DNA from: Anaerolineaceae bacterium
Lineage (GTDB): Bacteria; Chloroflexota; Anaerolineae; Aggregatilineales; Phototrophicaceae
Direction of reading: 5' to 3'
Length of the DNA stretch: 64,000 bases
NCBI GenBank assembly: GCA_002699585.1
Contig: PABP01000008.1
Span: forward strand, 1 to 64,000
The translations under genes were made by a program, and so were the position numbers. Positions 43,812 to 52,703 of this stretch are shown here, piece by piece (within the stretch, counting starts at the first letter, position 1; every line of letters begins with the position of its first letter). The notes under the pieces were generated by a model. That model ran no database searches. It was not told the origin of the DNA and saw nothing but the letters and a program-made list of their open reading frames with translations.

Positions 43812-46751
43812 ATGAAAGTCACCTTCCTGGGCGGTGCGGATGAAGTCGGCGCCAGCAGCACGCTAATCGACATTAATGGCACGCGCATCCTGGTGGATGC
43901 TGGCATCCGTATTTCGCCGCGCAGCAGCCGGGGCATCGCCAACAGCCAACTGCCCGACCTGCAACTGATTAGCGAAGCTGGCGGCCCGGATTTCATCCTC
44001 GTCACCCATGCCCACACCGACCATACAGGCGCGCTGCCGATGGTCGTCGAGCAGTACCCCAATGTGCCCGTTATCATGACGCGCCCGACCTTCGCCCTGA
44101 CACAGGTGCTGCAAAAAGACGCCCAGCGCATCATGAAAAGCAAGCAGGAAGAAGAAGGCGAACTCCCTCTTTTCGACGAAATCAGCGTCAATCGGCTGAT
44201 GGACGCCGTACAGTTGGTCGAATTCAACCAGCCAGTTAAGCTCGGTGACAGCATCCAGGTGACCTATTACGTCAGTGGGCACATTGCCGGGGCTGCCCTG
44301 CTAGTCATCGAAAGCAGCCATGGCACGCTGGTCATGTCTGGTGATGTCTCCAAATCGCCACAGCGCACCGTCAAGAGCATTGAAGTGCCACGCCTCAAGG
44401 CCGATGCCCTCGTGCTGGAAAGCACCTACGGCGGGCGCCTGCACGCCAACCGCCACAGTGAAGAAATCCGCCTGATGGATACCCTCAAGCGCGTGACTGA
44501 GCGTGGCGGCAAGGTGCTGATCCCGGCGTTCGCCCTGGGACGCGCCCAGGAAGTCGTGCAAATCATCCTGGCTTACCGCGACCAACTCGACTGCCCGGTC
44601 TTCGTCGATGGCATGGTGCGCAGCGTATGCGAGGCCTACAACGGCTTTTCCGACCTGCTGCCCAAGCAAACTGTGCGGGCATCCGGTGAAGAACATTTGT
44701 TCTTTCGAAGCAATATACGCGGTATTCGCAACATCCAGCACCGCAGCGATGTCGCCATGCGTCAGGAACCATGTGTGGTGGTCGCCAGCAGCGGCATGCT
44801 GACCGGAGGCGCGTCTGTTTTCTATGCCAGCCACTTCGTCAGCGATGAGCGCAACGCCATTTTGCTGACCGGATACCAGGACGAAGAAGCCCCCGGACGC
44901 TTCTTGCAGCGCATCATGCGCGAGAAGGATCAGGGCCAAACGCCGACCCTGAATCTGGCGGGTAAACAGGTCAGCGTGCGTTGTGAAATTGATACGTATT
45001 CGCTCAGTGCCCACGCCGACGAAAGCGAACTGGTAGCCATCGCTCAGGCCCTCAAGCCCAGCGAAGTCATGCTCGTTCATGGCGATTCCGGGGCACGCCA
45101 CAGCCTGGCGACAGCCCTGCGTCAACGTGAAATCAAGGTGACAACGCCCCGTGTCGGTACGGTCCGCAACTTCGATTTTGGCGAGAAACCCTGGGCGATT
45201 GGCGCCCAGGTCAGCAGCGGCTCGCAAACAGGTGCAGTCGATCTCAAAGCGCTGTGGGAATCACTTAAAGCGCAGGCTGGCAGCACCTTCAGCACCCGTG
45301 AATTGGCCCAAATCTGGTGGGGAAACGGTGAACGTGCCAACGAAATACAGACGCTTCTCGAATCGGATGCAAACCTTTATTTTTCGCAGCATTGGCGCAA
45401 CAAAAACAGCTTCGCCGTGAAGAGTGAGCAGCAGGTCCAGCGGACGCAGTTGCAGCGCGCCATCATGCTAGCCAACCCGGACATCGTCGGTAAGCTGGTT
45501 GTGCTGCGCAACAGCAATGATCAGCCGCGCCTGGGTGTCGTCCGCGATGCCGCCATCGACAGCTTTAGTGCTGAGGTCGCCAATGCGCGCGGCAGTCAGT
45601 ACCCGGCGGATGGCTTGTTATGGGCCATTGGTCCCTGGGAAAAAAGCGGCGACGGCAGTACCAAAAAGCAGCTCTCTGACCTGTTCAAAGTTGCTAAAAG
45701 CCATACCGATGTGCTGCTGCCATACGACAAACGGCAGGCCCTGGTCGATGCCGACAAGGCCGTCAATCCGGCTGATTTGCTGCCTGCGGACCTACCCGAA
45801 AATGTCACCAAACAAGCGGCTCTAGTCAGCATTGTACTCGGGCTGGCAGCCGATCACGCCGTGCTGGAACAAGGCGGCCTCAAGCCACAGAGAGCGCGTC
45901 AGCATGGGCCGCTGGAACAAAACGAAGCCCGCGATCTGGTCATGAATTCGCTGCCCAAAGAGGCCCGTTTACGCAAAGTTGGCATGAATGTACCGCGCAT
46001 GCGCTTGACGCTCACATTTGATTTTCCGCAGCAAGCCCAGCAGCAATATGCCGATGAAATCGACCAGCTCATCGACCAGACAGGCTGGCAAATTGAGGTC
46101 AAGCAAACGACCAATCAGCAGGCGTTGGCAGGCGCATTAAGCGAGCTTTTGCCCAACAGTGCGACCATCACCAAAGGTCCCTCGATCTACACCGCATCCG
46201 GTGAAGTCGGTGCGAAAATACAGGGGCTTGAGGATGCCAATGCGCTCAAAAAAGCCTACCTCAACCTGACCGGATTCCGCCTCGTACTGGACGATGACGA
46301 CAGCGACAACGCACCGACAGGTACGCTTGGCAACGCGCCCAAAAGTGGCGTTCCGCAGATGGAAATCAACGCCGCTTACGGCCTGATTCGCGCGACGCTC
46401 AACACCGATGCGCTGCAAAAAACCAGCCTCAAACAGGGCCAGATTGTGCTGACATTCATCTCGCCAGAAGTCGGCCAGCGCTATACTGAACGGCTCGAAA
46501 AAATGTCGGAGCAAGTCGGTTATGGGCTGACCATTCACCCGCATCCCAACCAGCAGCAGATCCTGCTCACGGCCCGTCAACTTGCTGAAAAAGCGGGTTG
46601 GGAAATCCGCAAAGGTCCCGGCATCCACACCGACCGCGCCCTGGTTTCAGTCACCTTAGCGAGCCTGCCAGGTGCCGCTGAAATCGAAAAACTGCAAGCC
46701 GAATTGGAGCAGCAAACAGGCTACACATTCGAGGTCACTCCCGCGCAATAA
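43812..46751 (+). CDS. Beta-CASP metallo-beta-lactamase nuclease with duplicated C-terminal module
   Basis: 979 residues. The first 470 are a metallo-beta-lactamase/beta-CASP nuclease: MBL motif II THAHTDHTG (residues 65-73), GHIAGAALLV (motif III), SGDVS (motif IV), motif A as Glu in LVLESTYGG, motif B as YSLSAHAD and motif C as LVHGDSGARH, all typical of CPSF73/RNase J-like RNases. The remaining 500 residues carry a helical linker and two copies of a 60-residue module (LTLTFDFPQQAQQQYADEID...ITKGPSIY near 735 and IVLTFISPEVGQRYTERLEK...IRKGPGIH near 877). Probably an RNA processing or decay enzyme; the tail may bind RNA or a partner. Ribosome site weak. Confidence 0.9.
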   Translation: MKVTFLGGADEVGASSTLIDINGTRILVDAGIRISPRSSRGIANSQLPDLQLISEAGGPDFILVTHAHTDHTGALPMVVEQYPNVPVIMTRPTFALTQVLQKDAQRIMKSKQEEEGELPLFDEISVNRLMDAVQLVEFNQPVKLGDSIQVTYYVSGHIAGAALLVIESSHGTLVMSGDVSKSPQRTVKSIEVPRLKADALVLESTYGGRLHANRHSEEIRLMDTLKRVTERGGKVLIPAFALGRAQEVVQIILAYRDQLDCPVFVDGMVRSVCEAYNGFSDLLPKQTVRASGEEHLFFRSNIRGIRNIQHRSDVAMRQEPCVVVASSGMLTGGASVFYASHFVSDERNAILLTGYQDEEAPGRFLQRIMREKDQGQTPTLNLAGKQVSVRCEIDTYSLSAHADESELVAIAQALKPSEVMLVHGDSGARHSLATALRQREIKVTTPRVGTVRNFDFGEKPWAIGAQVSSGSQTGAVDLKALWESLKAQAGSTFSTRELAQIWWGNGERANEIQTLLESDANLYFSQHWRNKNSFAVKSEQQVQRTQLQRAIMLANPDIVGKLVVLRNSNDQPRLGVVRDAAIDSFSAEVANARGSQYPADGLLWAIGPWEKSGDGSTKKQLSDLFKVAKSHTDVLLPYDKRQALVDADKAVNPADLLPADLPENVTKQAALVSIVLGLAADHAVLEQGGLKPQRARQHGPLEQNEARDLVMNSLPKEARLRKVGMNVPRMRLTLTFDFPQQAQQQYADEIDQLIDQTGWQIEVKQTTNQQALAGALSELLPNSATITKGPSIYTASGEVGAKIQGLEDANALKKAYLNLTGFRLVLDDDDSDNAPTGTLGNAPKSGVPQMEINAAYGLIRATLNTDALQKTSLKQGQIVLTFISPEVGQRYTERLEKMSEQVGYGLTIHPHPNQQQILLTARQLAEKAGWEIRKGPGIHTDRALVSVTLASLPGAAEIEKLQAELEQQTGYTFEVTPAQ

Positions 46752-46771
46752 CATCACCACAGCCACACACA

Positions 46772-46819
46772 GGCACCCGGACACATAGCTGATTTTCATT
46801 GTGAACCGGGTGCTTTTTT
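46772..46819 (+). terminator. Intrinsic terminator after the nuclease gene
   Basis: Stem GCACCCGG (46773-46780) / CCGGGTGC (46806-46813) with a long loop, followed by TTTTTTG. Confidence 0.75.
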
Positions 46820-46948
46820 GATTCGGTTTTTCGCTCAGAATTTGGCCCCAAAAAACGTTCCATATGGAAACCTCAAGCCCCACAAAATGTGTTACGCTGA
46901 TGCCGCAGCGACACGGCTTGGCAGTCATCAACACGCGCTGCACACAAC

Positions 46949-46997
46949 AAAAAACGCCTGCTTCCATACCGCAGTTTACGCGACAGAAGCAGACGTT
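46949..46997 (-). terminator. Intrinsic terminator of the small winged-helix gene
   Basis: Minus-strand stem ACGTCTGCTTC / GAAGCAGGCGT followed by TTTTTTG, about 30 bp past the stop codon of 47028-47279. Confidence 0.7.
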
Positions 46998-47027
46998 ATG
47001 ATGCTCTAAATTTACCAAAACCAGTAG

Positions 47028-47279
47028 CTATTCTAGTGCGCGTCTTAGCTCCTCAGAGAGGTCGTATTGATAACCCTGAACACCATTTTTGAAGGTCACA
47101 ATCGAGCGTGCCAGGTAGCCTTCTTCGACCAGGCTGTCGATGAGCGCGATGAGGTGCGGCGTCTTGGTGCGCTGCAAAACGCGGGCGATCTGGGTGCGCG
47201 TCAGCGGGCCGCCTGCCGCCAAAATCGCGTCCACGATCAACTGTCTGGATTGGTCTTTTGGCCTGTGGTCCTGGGACAT
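47028..47279 (-). CDS. Small winged-helix DNA-binding protein
   Basis: 83 residues. The core is a winged helix: QLIVDAILAAGGPLTRTQIARVLQRTKTPHLIALIDSLVEEGYLARSIVTFKNGVQGYQYDL, with helices 1-3 and a two-strand wing. It resembles small MarR- or plasmid-type regulators. It is divergent from the parA/parB module and shares its upstream region with the GATAAGT repeats, so it may control that module. No clear ribosome site was seen before the ATG. Confidence 0.65.
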   Translation of the reverse strand: MSQDHRPKDQSRQLIVDAILAAGGPLTRTQIARVLQRTKTPHLIALIDSLVEEGYLARSIVTFKNGVQGYQYDLSEELRRALE

Positions 47280-47388
47280 AAATGCCTCGTCTCCGGGTCG
47301 GGAACCGATTCAAGTTGGGCTGGGCTGATGCCCCCATTTTTGCAGGATTTTTACAGCTTCGCCAGTCACCATTTGCGGACTACGCATG

Positions 47389-47484
47389 CCAGCGACCCAC
47401 CTAACGACCGTACCTACAGGTGCGGTCCGCTGGCGCCAGCAGTCTGCCGCGTGGGGCAACCCCCTACGGGGGAGAACTTTTTTT
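47389..47484 (+). other. Hairpin cluster before the iteron-like repeats
   Basis: Part of the 415-bp gap upstream of the module. Nested hairpins CCAGCG/CGCTGG (47389/47428) and ACCG/CGGT with an inner ACC/GGT and a TACA loop (47407-47426), then CCCCC-TAC-GGGGG (47460-47472) followed after five bases by TTTTTTT. The last could end a plus-strand transcript or be part of a replication-control RNA. No gene is seen in the gap. Confidence 0.45.
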
Positions 47485-47486
47485 GC

Positions 47487-47589
47487 GATAAGTTAGGAGC
47501 CACTTCTATCCCGATAAGTTATAGCTTTATCCGCCTCGCGCACACGATTATTCCGCTGATAAGTCCGCCATAATCGACTTGGGATAAGT
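47487..47589 (+). repeat. Four GATAAGT iteron-like repeats
   Basis: GATAAGT occurs at 47487, 47513, 47558 and 47583, all in the same orientation with spacings of 26, 45 and 25 bp (near multiples of a helix turn). An AT-rich stretch with GATA-AAAC-TATC follows at about 47640-47660. Such direct repeats beside parAB and a primase gene fit an iteron/centromere region. Confidence 0.6.
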
Positions 47590-47694
47590 CGCTCCCGCCC
47601 TGCAACTCCCCCACCAACGGGGATGGGTTGCTTGCTTTAATGATAAAACTATCATATTATCCTAGCAGGATGCTAACATACTACCGGGTATTTC

Positions 47695-48045
47695 ATGATG
47701 CATGTGTTGGAATTGGATACGCTGCTGCGGTCACTGACACCCCATCAATTGAAGATCGTTCAGGCACTTTATGACAGCGATGGGGAGTGGCTCACGCGCT
47801 CAAAAGTAGCGCGTTCTATCGGCAAAAAACGCCTGACGCCATACGACATCAACTGCCTTGATTTACTGACAGAGCGGGGCCTGATTAAGACATCAACCAA
47901 GCCGACGAATGCGCCTGGTTCTGACTTTGCTTATATTTATAATATGACAGAAGACGTGGCAAATCTGATCGCATATTGGGATGATATGCGAGAAAAAGAC
48001 GAGCTGCCACAACGGCGCAAGCGCGTCAATTTGGTTGAAGATTAA
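47695..48045 (+). CDS. Winged-helix protein, first gene of the par module
   Basis: 116 residues. LRSLTPHQLKIVQALYDSDGEWLTRSKVARSIGKKRLTPYDINCLDLLTERGLIKTS is a winged helix with a MarR-like layout, followed by DFAYIYNMTEDVANLIAYWDDM and a basic C-terminus (RRKRVNLVED). The parA start lies 22 bp past its stop, so it is the first gene of the same operon and may be an accessory partition or autoregulatory factor. The AT-rich segment and GATAAGT repeats lie just upstream. Confidence 0.7.
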   Translation: MMHVLELDTLLRSLTPHQLKIVQALYDSDGEWLTRSKVARSIGKKRLTPYDINCLDLLTERGLIKTSTKPTNAPGSDFAYIYNMTEDVANLIAYWDDMREKDELPQRRKRVNLVED

Positions 48046-48067
48046 GGCCGTACAGGCTGGAGAAATA

Positions 48068-48850
48068 ATGCACGTCATCACGCTGCTGAACGAAAAAGGC
48101 GGGGTTGGCAAAACCACTTTGGCGACACATATCGCTGCCGGTTTAGCTGTCCTGGGTTATCGCGTCATTTTAGCCGATGCCGACCCACAGGGTCATGCAA
48201 CCGTCAGCCTGGGCGTCAAACGCGGCCCCGGGCTTTATGATTTATTGGTGCGCGAAGCATCGTTCCGCGATGTGCTCGTGCCGGTGCAACCCGAGGTCTA
48301 CGGGCCACCTAATCGCAAGGTCGATGGCCAGCTATACGTCATCTCATCCAACGAAGAAACGCGCGCCATCCCGTTGATGACATCCGACGGATTGATCGTC
48401 CTCAAGCGCCTCAACGAACTGGGCGATGCCATCGACGTCGTGCTGTTCGATACGTCACCGACACCGTCGTTATTGCACTCGTCGATCTACATGGCGACCC
48501 ACAGCATCGTGTACCCAACTGAGTGTGAATATCTCTCGCTCGATGGCCTCAACCAGAGCCTGCGCCACCGCGATATGATCCAGCCGACGCGCAGCCAATG
48601 GGGCCTGGATTTGATCGAAATCATGGGCATCGTGCCGATGAAGTTCCGCGCGAAGACCATTTTGCATCAGCACAATCTAAAGAAAATGCGCGAGCAGTTT
48701 GGCCGCAAAGTTTGGCCGCCGCTGGCGCTCAGGACCATCTGGGGCGAAGCCTCATATATGCGTAAACCTGTATTCAACATGGCACCGGATAGCGTCGCCG
48801 CAAAAGAAATCTGGCAGGTCGTCAACCGGGTCCAGGAGGCCATTTCATGA
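48068..48850 (+). CDS. parA: ParA-family partition ATPase
   Basis: 260 residues from the ATG at 48068 (GGAG upstream; longer starts overlap the preceding gene). The deviant Walker A KGGVGKTT (residues 10-17) with the signature Lys10, the DADPQGHAT strand and VVLFDTSPTPSL identify the ParA/Soj family. Without the helix-turn-helix of type Ia, it is a type Ib-like partition ATPase. Its stop overlaps the parB start (ATGA at 48847-48850). Confidence 0.92.
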   Translation: MHVITLLNEKGGVGKTTLATHIAAGLAVLGYRVILADADPQGHATVSLGVKRGPGLYDLLVREASFRDVLVPVQPEVYGPPNRKVDGQLYVISSNEETRAIPLMTSDGLIVLKRLNELGDAIDVVLFDTSPTPSLLHSSIYMATHSIVYPTECEYLSLDGLNQSLRHRDMIQPTRSQWGLDLIEIMGIVPMKFRAKTILHQHNLKKMREQFGRKVWPPLALRTIWGEASYMRKPVFNMAPDSVAAKEIWQVVNRVQEAIS

Positions 48851-50049
48851 GCAAGAAACGCTACCTGGAAGACAACGATCCCTTTGCGGATTTTGGCAAG
48901 CCAGTGGATAGCTCGGCAGCTTCGATTGACGCCGAATTATTCGGCGCTCTGCAAAAAGTGGACCAGAATCGGCAATCGGCCAGCCCGGTCAGCATTTTCG
49001 ATATTTTGCCGGATCCGGCCCAGCCGCGCCGCGCCATTCCGACAGTCATTCGCCAGCAGTGGGATGGCACCACAGAAGGCGTTAAGGCCATGTTCAACGC
49101 CTGGGTCGATGCCATCCGCGACGAGCGCAACAGCAACTTCAATTTGCAGCTTTATCTGGAAGCCGATACCGACATCGAACGCCCTGAAAAAGTTGGTCCT
49201 TTGGAGACAGCTTTACTCGAGATTATCGAGCTAGCTGTCAGCATCCGCGATGCCGGTTTGACCAATCCGATTACCGTTTTGCCCAATGGCTTGAAATATG
49301 CGTTGGAGACAGGTGAACGTCGCTGGCTGGCGTATCATTTGCTGTATGCCCACACCGAGGATGAGCAGTTTGGCAAGATCGCGGCCCGCACGGTCGATTC
49401 ACTCAATTTGTGGCGGCAAGCCGCGGAGAATAATGCCCGTGCCAACCTCAACGCCATCAGTAAAGCGCGCCAGCTTGCCGTGCTGTTGATGGACTTGCTG
49501 AACGAAAAAAGTGGCAAGACATTCCGACCATTTACCATGTTCGAAGACGAGCAGGAATACTACGCTCAGGTGGCCGATGGCAACAAGTTCCGCACACCAC
49601 CGAACACCAGCGAACGGCTGCTGGCTGCGACCGGACTTAAGCACGAAAAACAGGTCCGCGATTATCGCAAGTTGCTGCGTCTGCCGAGCCTGGTTTGGCA
49701 GCTCGCCGATGATCTCAACTGGACCGAGTACTTCATCCGCAACTTGGTGGAAAAGGCCGATAACGATCACGACAAGATCATCGTGGCGGCAGTCAAAGCA
49801 GCCCGTAAACAGGGCTACACCGCACCTGTAGGTACGGTCCCGGAAATTGACAAGCCATTAAAGTCGAAGAAAAAAGACGACGAGATCGCTGCACCAGGGA
49901 CCAAACAATACTACTCGCAGATGACGCGCCTCATGCGAAAAATCGGCCCAGGCAAGCGCGATGTCAACAGCGCCGCACTGGAACGCATTCGTGAGTTCCG
50001 GCGTTGGTTAGACGAGCAGGAGATGCTGGTCGAGCAATATCTGGACTAG
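48847..50049 (+). CDS. parB: ParB-family partition protein
   Basis: 400 residues. The ParB/Sulfiredoxin-like CTPase domain is recognised by FDILPDPAQPRR (residues 51-62), GLTNPITVLPNG, the CTP-binding ETGERRWLAYHLL (154-166) and QAAENNARANLNAISKARQLA. A 70-residue insert lies between the first two motifs, longer than in chromosomal ParB. A helix-turn-helix-like part follows (NTSERLLAATGLKHEKQVRDYRKLLRLPSLVWQL), then a basic linker and a helical C-terminus (dimerisation). Chromosomal parS is not visible; the GATAAGT repeats are candidate sites. Confidence 0.88.
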   Translation: MSKKRYLEDNDPFADFGKPVDSSAASIDAELFGALQKVDQNRQSASPVSIFDILPDPAQPRRAIPTVIRQQWDGTTEGVKAMFNAWVDAIRDERNSNFNLQLYLEADTDIERPEKVGPLETALLEIIELAVSIRDAGLTNPITVLPNGLKYALETGERRWLAYHLLYAHTEDEQFGKIAARTVDSLNLWRQAAENNARANLNAISKARQLAVLLMDLLNEKSGKTFRPFTMFEDEQEYYAQVADGNKFRTPPNTSERLLAATGLKHEKQVRDYRKLLRLPSLVWQLADDLNWTEYFIRNLVEKADNDHDKIIVAAVKAARKQGYTAPVGTVPEIDKPLKSKKKDDEIAAPGTKQYYSQMTRLMRKIGPGKRDVNSAALERIREFRRWLDEQEMLVEQYLD

Positions 50050-50222
50050 GGCAGTTGAGGGGCTAAACAGCGGGCGCAGGGCATTAACTTGCGCTCGGAT
50101 CATTTTGGCGCTAGATTAATGAGTGCCTGTTAGGAATAGGTTTAACTTAGGTATATCTTGAAATCAGAGAAGGACAAGCATTTTGGTGAAGTAAAGTAGC
50201 ACAGCGGCAACGGCAGTTATGC

Positions 50223-50313
50223 AAAAAAAAAGGGGTGTGAACAGCTTTCGCTGATACACACTCCAAAAAGAAACCAGTGACACGGCTTGGCAATCCTTAT
50301 GTCACTCCAATGC
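50223..50313 (-). ncRNA. Candidate small RNA opposite the primase leader
   Basis: The 336-bp gap between parB and the primase-polymerase has no gene. On the minus strand there is TTGCAA (50348-50343), a 17-bp spacer and TACAAT (50325-50320), then about 90 nt ending in GGAGTGTG / CACACCCC with an inner CAGC-GAAA-GCTG, followed by nine T (50231-50223). A promoter plus a strong GNRA-capped terminator with no gene in between suggests a discrete RNA antisense to the primase leader. Antisense RNAs that limit replication initiators are well known in plasmids; this one is inferred. Confidence 0.5.
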
Positions 50314-50385
50314 ATGTATATTGTACGTCCAAGTGCTTTATTTTGCAACCCAATTTTGCTTGATCCCCGTTAAGAGGGATTAAGA

Positions 50386-52557
50386 ATGTCAAATTCGGGA
50401 AGCAAATCAGGCGCGAGAAGCCTGATTATGGCTGCGACCGGATACCGACACATGGGTTACTCGGTCATTCCGGTCTTCGGTAAGTCACGGCCCGGTAGCG
50501 AAAAAGTCGCCGCCGTACCGTGGAAAGTGTTTCAACAGCGGCAAGCAACAGAAAACGAAATCGACCAGTGGTACAATCAAAACGCCTTTGCTGGCTTGGC
50601 CATCATTACTGGGCGCATCAGCGGATTAGTTGTCCTCGATTTCGACGATGAGGTCATGGCGCAGGCCTTCGCTCGTCAGTTGCCGCATCTCACACAAACG
50701 CGGACCATCCGCTCAGGATCGCGCGGTCTGCCACATTATTATTATCGGATGCCAGCACACCTCAATATCGGTACCCGCAAATGCCCCGGGGTCGATCTCC
50801 AGGCTGAGGGCCGTTATGTGGTGACATCGCCTACAGACGGCTACACGCTGGAACGCGGTGGTCAGCCGCTGATGTTGACCAAAGCCGACATCAACGCCAT
50901 AGAAGGCTTTCTGGATCGGTTGGTGGCTTCTGTACCTGCGTCACAGCCGGAGCCATCATTACAAAGTATTACAAATGACATTACGGAACCCATTACCATC
51001 TCGCCCGATGACCTGCGCGACTTGTATGTCGATAGGGCGGGGCGCATGGGTCGTAATAATGCGTTATTTCAGACAACGATGCAGGCGCGTGATGCCGGAT
51101 ATGATCAGGCCAGTGCTAGTCAACTGCTGCTTGATCTGCATGCGAAGGTGCTCTGCCAGCCTTCAGAACGGCCTAAAGAGCGTTTTGCAGAAGCCAGGAA
51201 GACGATTACCAGTGCTTACTCGCGTCCAGCCCGTAAACGGACAGAAACGCATCATGGACTGCCCAACAGTGTGCGTGAACATTTTTTAGCACATCAGCAA
51301 ACGGCTTTGGTGCGTGTACTCGATGGTCTGTACATCAGTGGCTTAAGAGGAGGGGACGTGCTCACAGAGCGTCAAATTCGTGAGCGTTTAGCTGCTGTCG
51401 TCGGGCGATATTCTGTTTTACAGGCCCTCAAAGCGACTTTTGAGGATGGATCGGCTATTTTTCGGACTTTAGAAGACCCTTCCCCCAGACCCCCATCCCC
51501 AACTGACGTTGCTCGGCTGGGGTGCAATAGCACAAACAATATATGCATATTGTTTAGCGGGACAGCATCAGACAAAAATAATCAGGGCCAAAAACGAGGC
51601 CGCCGACCACGCCGTTATATCCTGCCGAGCGTCAGCGAAATCTGTCAGAAGCTGAGTGTGGACAACAAAGGCAGCGATGCTCTCGATATGGCCGACATGC
51701 AGACCCCCGCCAGCTACCGCCATGCGGTCAATCGCGGCCTGATCCAGCGGCGACCGGGGCGTTATACGCGCCAATGGTTGGCCGAGCGTGTCGGTGTCTC
51801 CCTGCGGACGTGGCAGCGCTACCTTAAAAAAGGGCAGATTCAGGCGCGGGCGACCTTCCATGAGTTTGCCATTACCTGGCGCAATCTGAACAGCGTACCG
51901 GCTGGCCTGGACCTGGGTGGGGCTTTTTTGCGCGATGAGCGTGGGCGGCGTTACCCGGCTTTGCAGACCATCGCCCGCCGTTTACTGGGCAAGGGCCGCC
52001 GCGTGACCTATGTTCGTCAGGATGCCAACTGCTATTGGGTGGGGCCAGTCGCACCAGAAATCGCCCAAAAACAGCCTGAATTGGCCCCAAAACGGGCAAA
52101 ATCGGCATTAAAGCACCGCGAATGGGCACCTTTGCCTGTCGCGGCTGTGAGCGCCTCGCAGACGGCAAATCAGCCAGAAAGTGTGCCCCAGCCGCTGCCA
52201 TTACCAGCTACCGAAAAGACCCTTGTGCCAGCGCTGCGGACGGTTGCCGTATTGGATCGTCAGCCACAGAATATCAAACGGCCCAAGCGCTACTATCGGC
52301 GCGAGTTGCCAGATGACGGCCTGGAGCGTTTGGCAAGGCGGCTTTATAAACAGGTAGCGGCGCTATGCACGGGCCAACGCAGCCATCTGAGCCTATCGAA
52401 TGCCCGTAAATTGGTGGTGCAATATGGTCAAAAACTGGTACAGAAAGCGTTGCGTGTCCTGCAAAAGCGCGACCATATCGAGAACCCTGCCGGCTTTGTA
52501 TGGGCCTTTGTCCGCAGCGAGGCACTCGTTCAACGGCGTTTTGTGATGCAAACCTGA
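50386..52557 (+). CDS. Primase-polymerase (Prim-Pol) replication protein
   Basis: 723 residues. The bifunctional primase/polymerase domain is at the N-terminus: LVVLDFDDE (Asp85, Asp87 as catalytic acids), SGSRGLPHYYY with His117, and CPGVDLQAEGRYVVTSPT. A PriCT-like helical domain follows (RNNALFQTTMQARDAGYDQASASQLLLDLH). The rest has helix-turn-helix-like stretches (RPGRYTRQWLAERVGVSLRTWQRYLKKGQI) and a long basic C-terminus, but no helicase motifs. This is the layout of plasmid- or phage-borne initiators. AGAGGG lies 8 bases before the ATG, and the leader is overlapped by the small RNA candidate. Confidence 0.85.
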   Translation: MSNSGSKSGARSLIMAATGYRHMGYSVIPVFGKSRPGSEKVAAVPWKVFQQRQATENEIDQWYNQNAFAGLAIITGRISGLVVLDFDDEVMAQAFARQLPHLTQTRTIRSGSRGLPHYYYRMPAHLNIGTRKCPGVDLQAEGRYVVTSPTDGYTLERGGQPLMLTKADINAIEGFLDRLVASVPASQPEPSLQSITNDITEPITISPDDLRDLYVDRAGRMGRNNALFQTTMQARDAGYDQASASQLLLDLHAKVLCQPSERPKERFAEARKTITSAYSRPARKRTETHHGLPNSVREHFLAHQQTALVRVLDGLYISGLRGGDVLTERQIRERLAAVVGRYSVLQALKATFEDGSAIFRTLEDPSPRPPSPTDVARLGCNSTNNICILFSGTASDKNNQGQKRGRRPRRYILPSVSEICQKLSVDNKGSDALDMADMQTPASYRHAVNRGLIQRRPGRYTRQWLAERVGVSLRTWQRYLKKGQIQARATFHEFAITWRNLNSVPAGLDLGGAFLRDERGRRYPALQTIARRLLGKGRRVTYVRQDANCYWVGPVAPEIAQKQPELAPKRAKSALKHREWAPLPVAAVSASQTANQPESVPQPLPLPATEKTLVPALRTVAVLDRQPQNIKRPKRYYRRELPDDGLERLARRLYKQVAALCTGQRSHLSLSNARKLVVQYGQKLVQKALRVLQKRDHIENPAGFVWAFVRSEALVQRRFVMQT

Positions 52558-52703
52558 TCTGACACGCTGGCTGAGCAATCGCTTAGAGCTGGCAACTGGG
52601 AATGCCCAGCAGGGCGGGTCCGTGATAAAGTTCTGTCATAGAGAGCAATGTTTCACATAGAATCCTTTATCATGATAAATAATCACTTTAAACAGGATCG
52701 GTC

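Noticed and set aside
44301-45227. 308-codon minus-strand frame inside the beta-CASP gene
   Set aside because: Antisense shadow of a gene with complete catalytic motifs; no ribosome site and no family resemblance.
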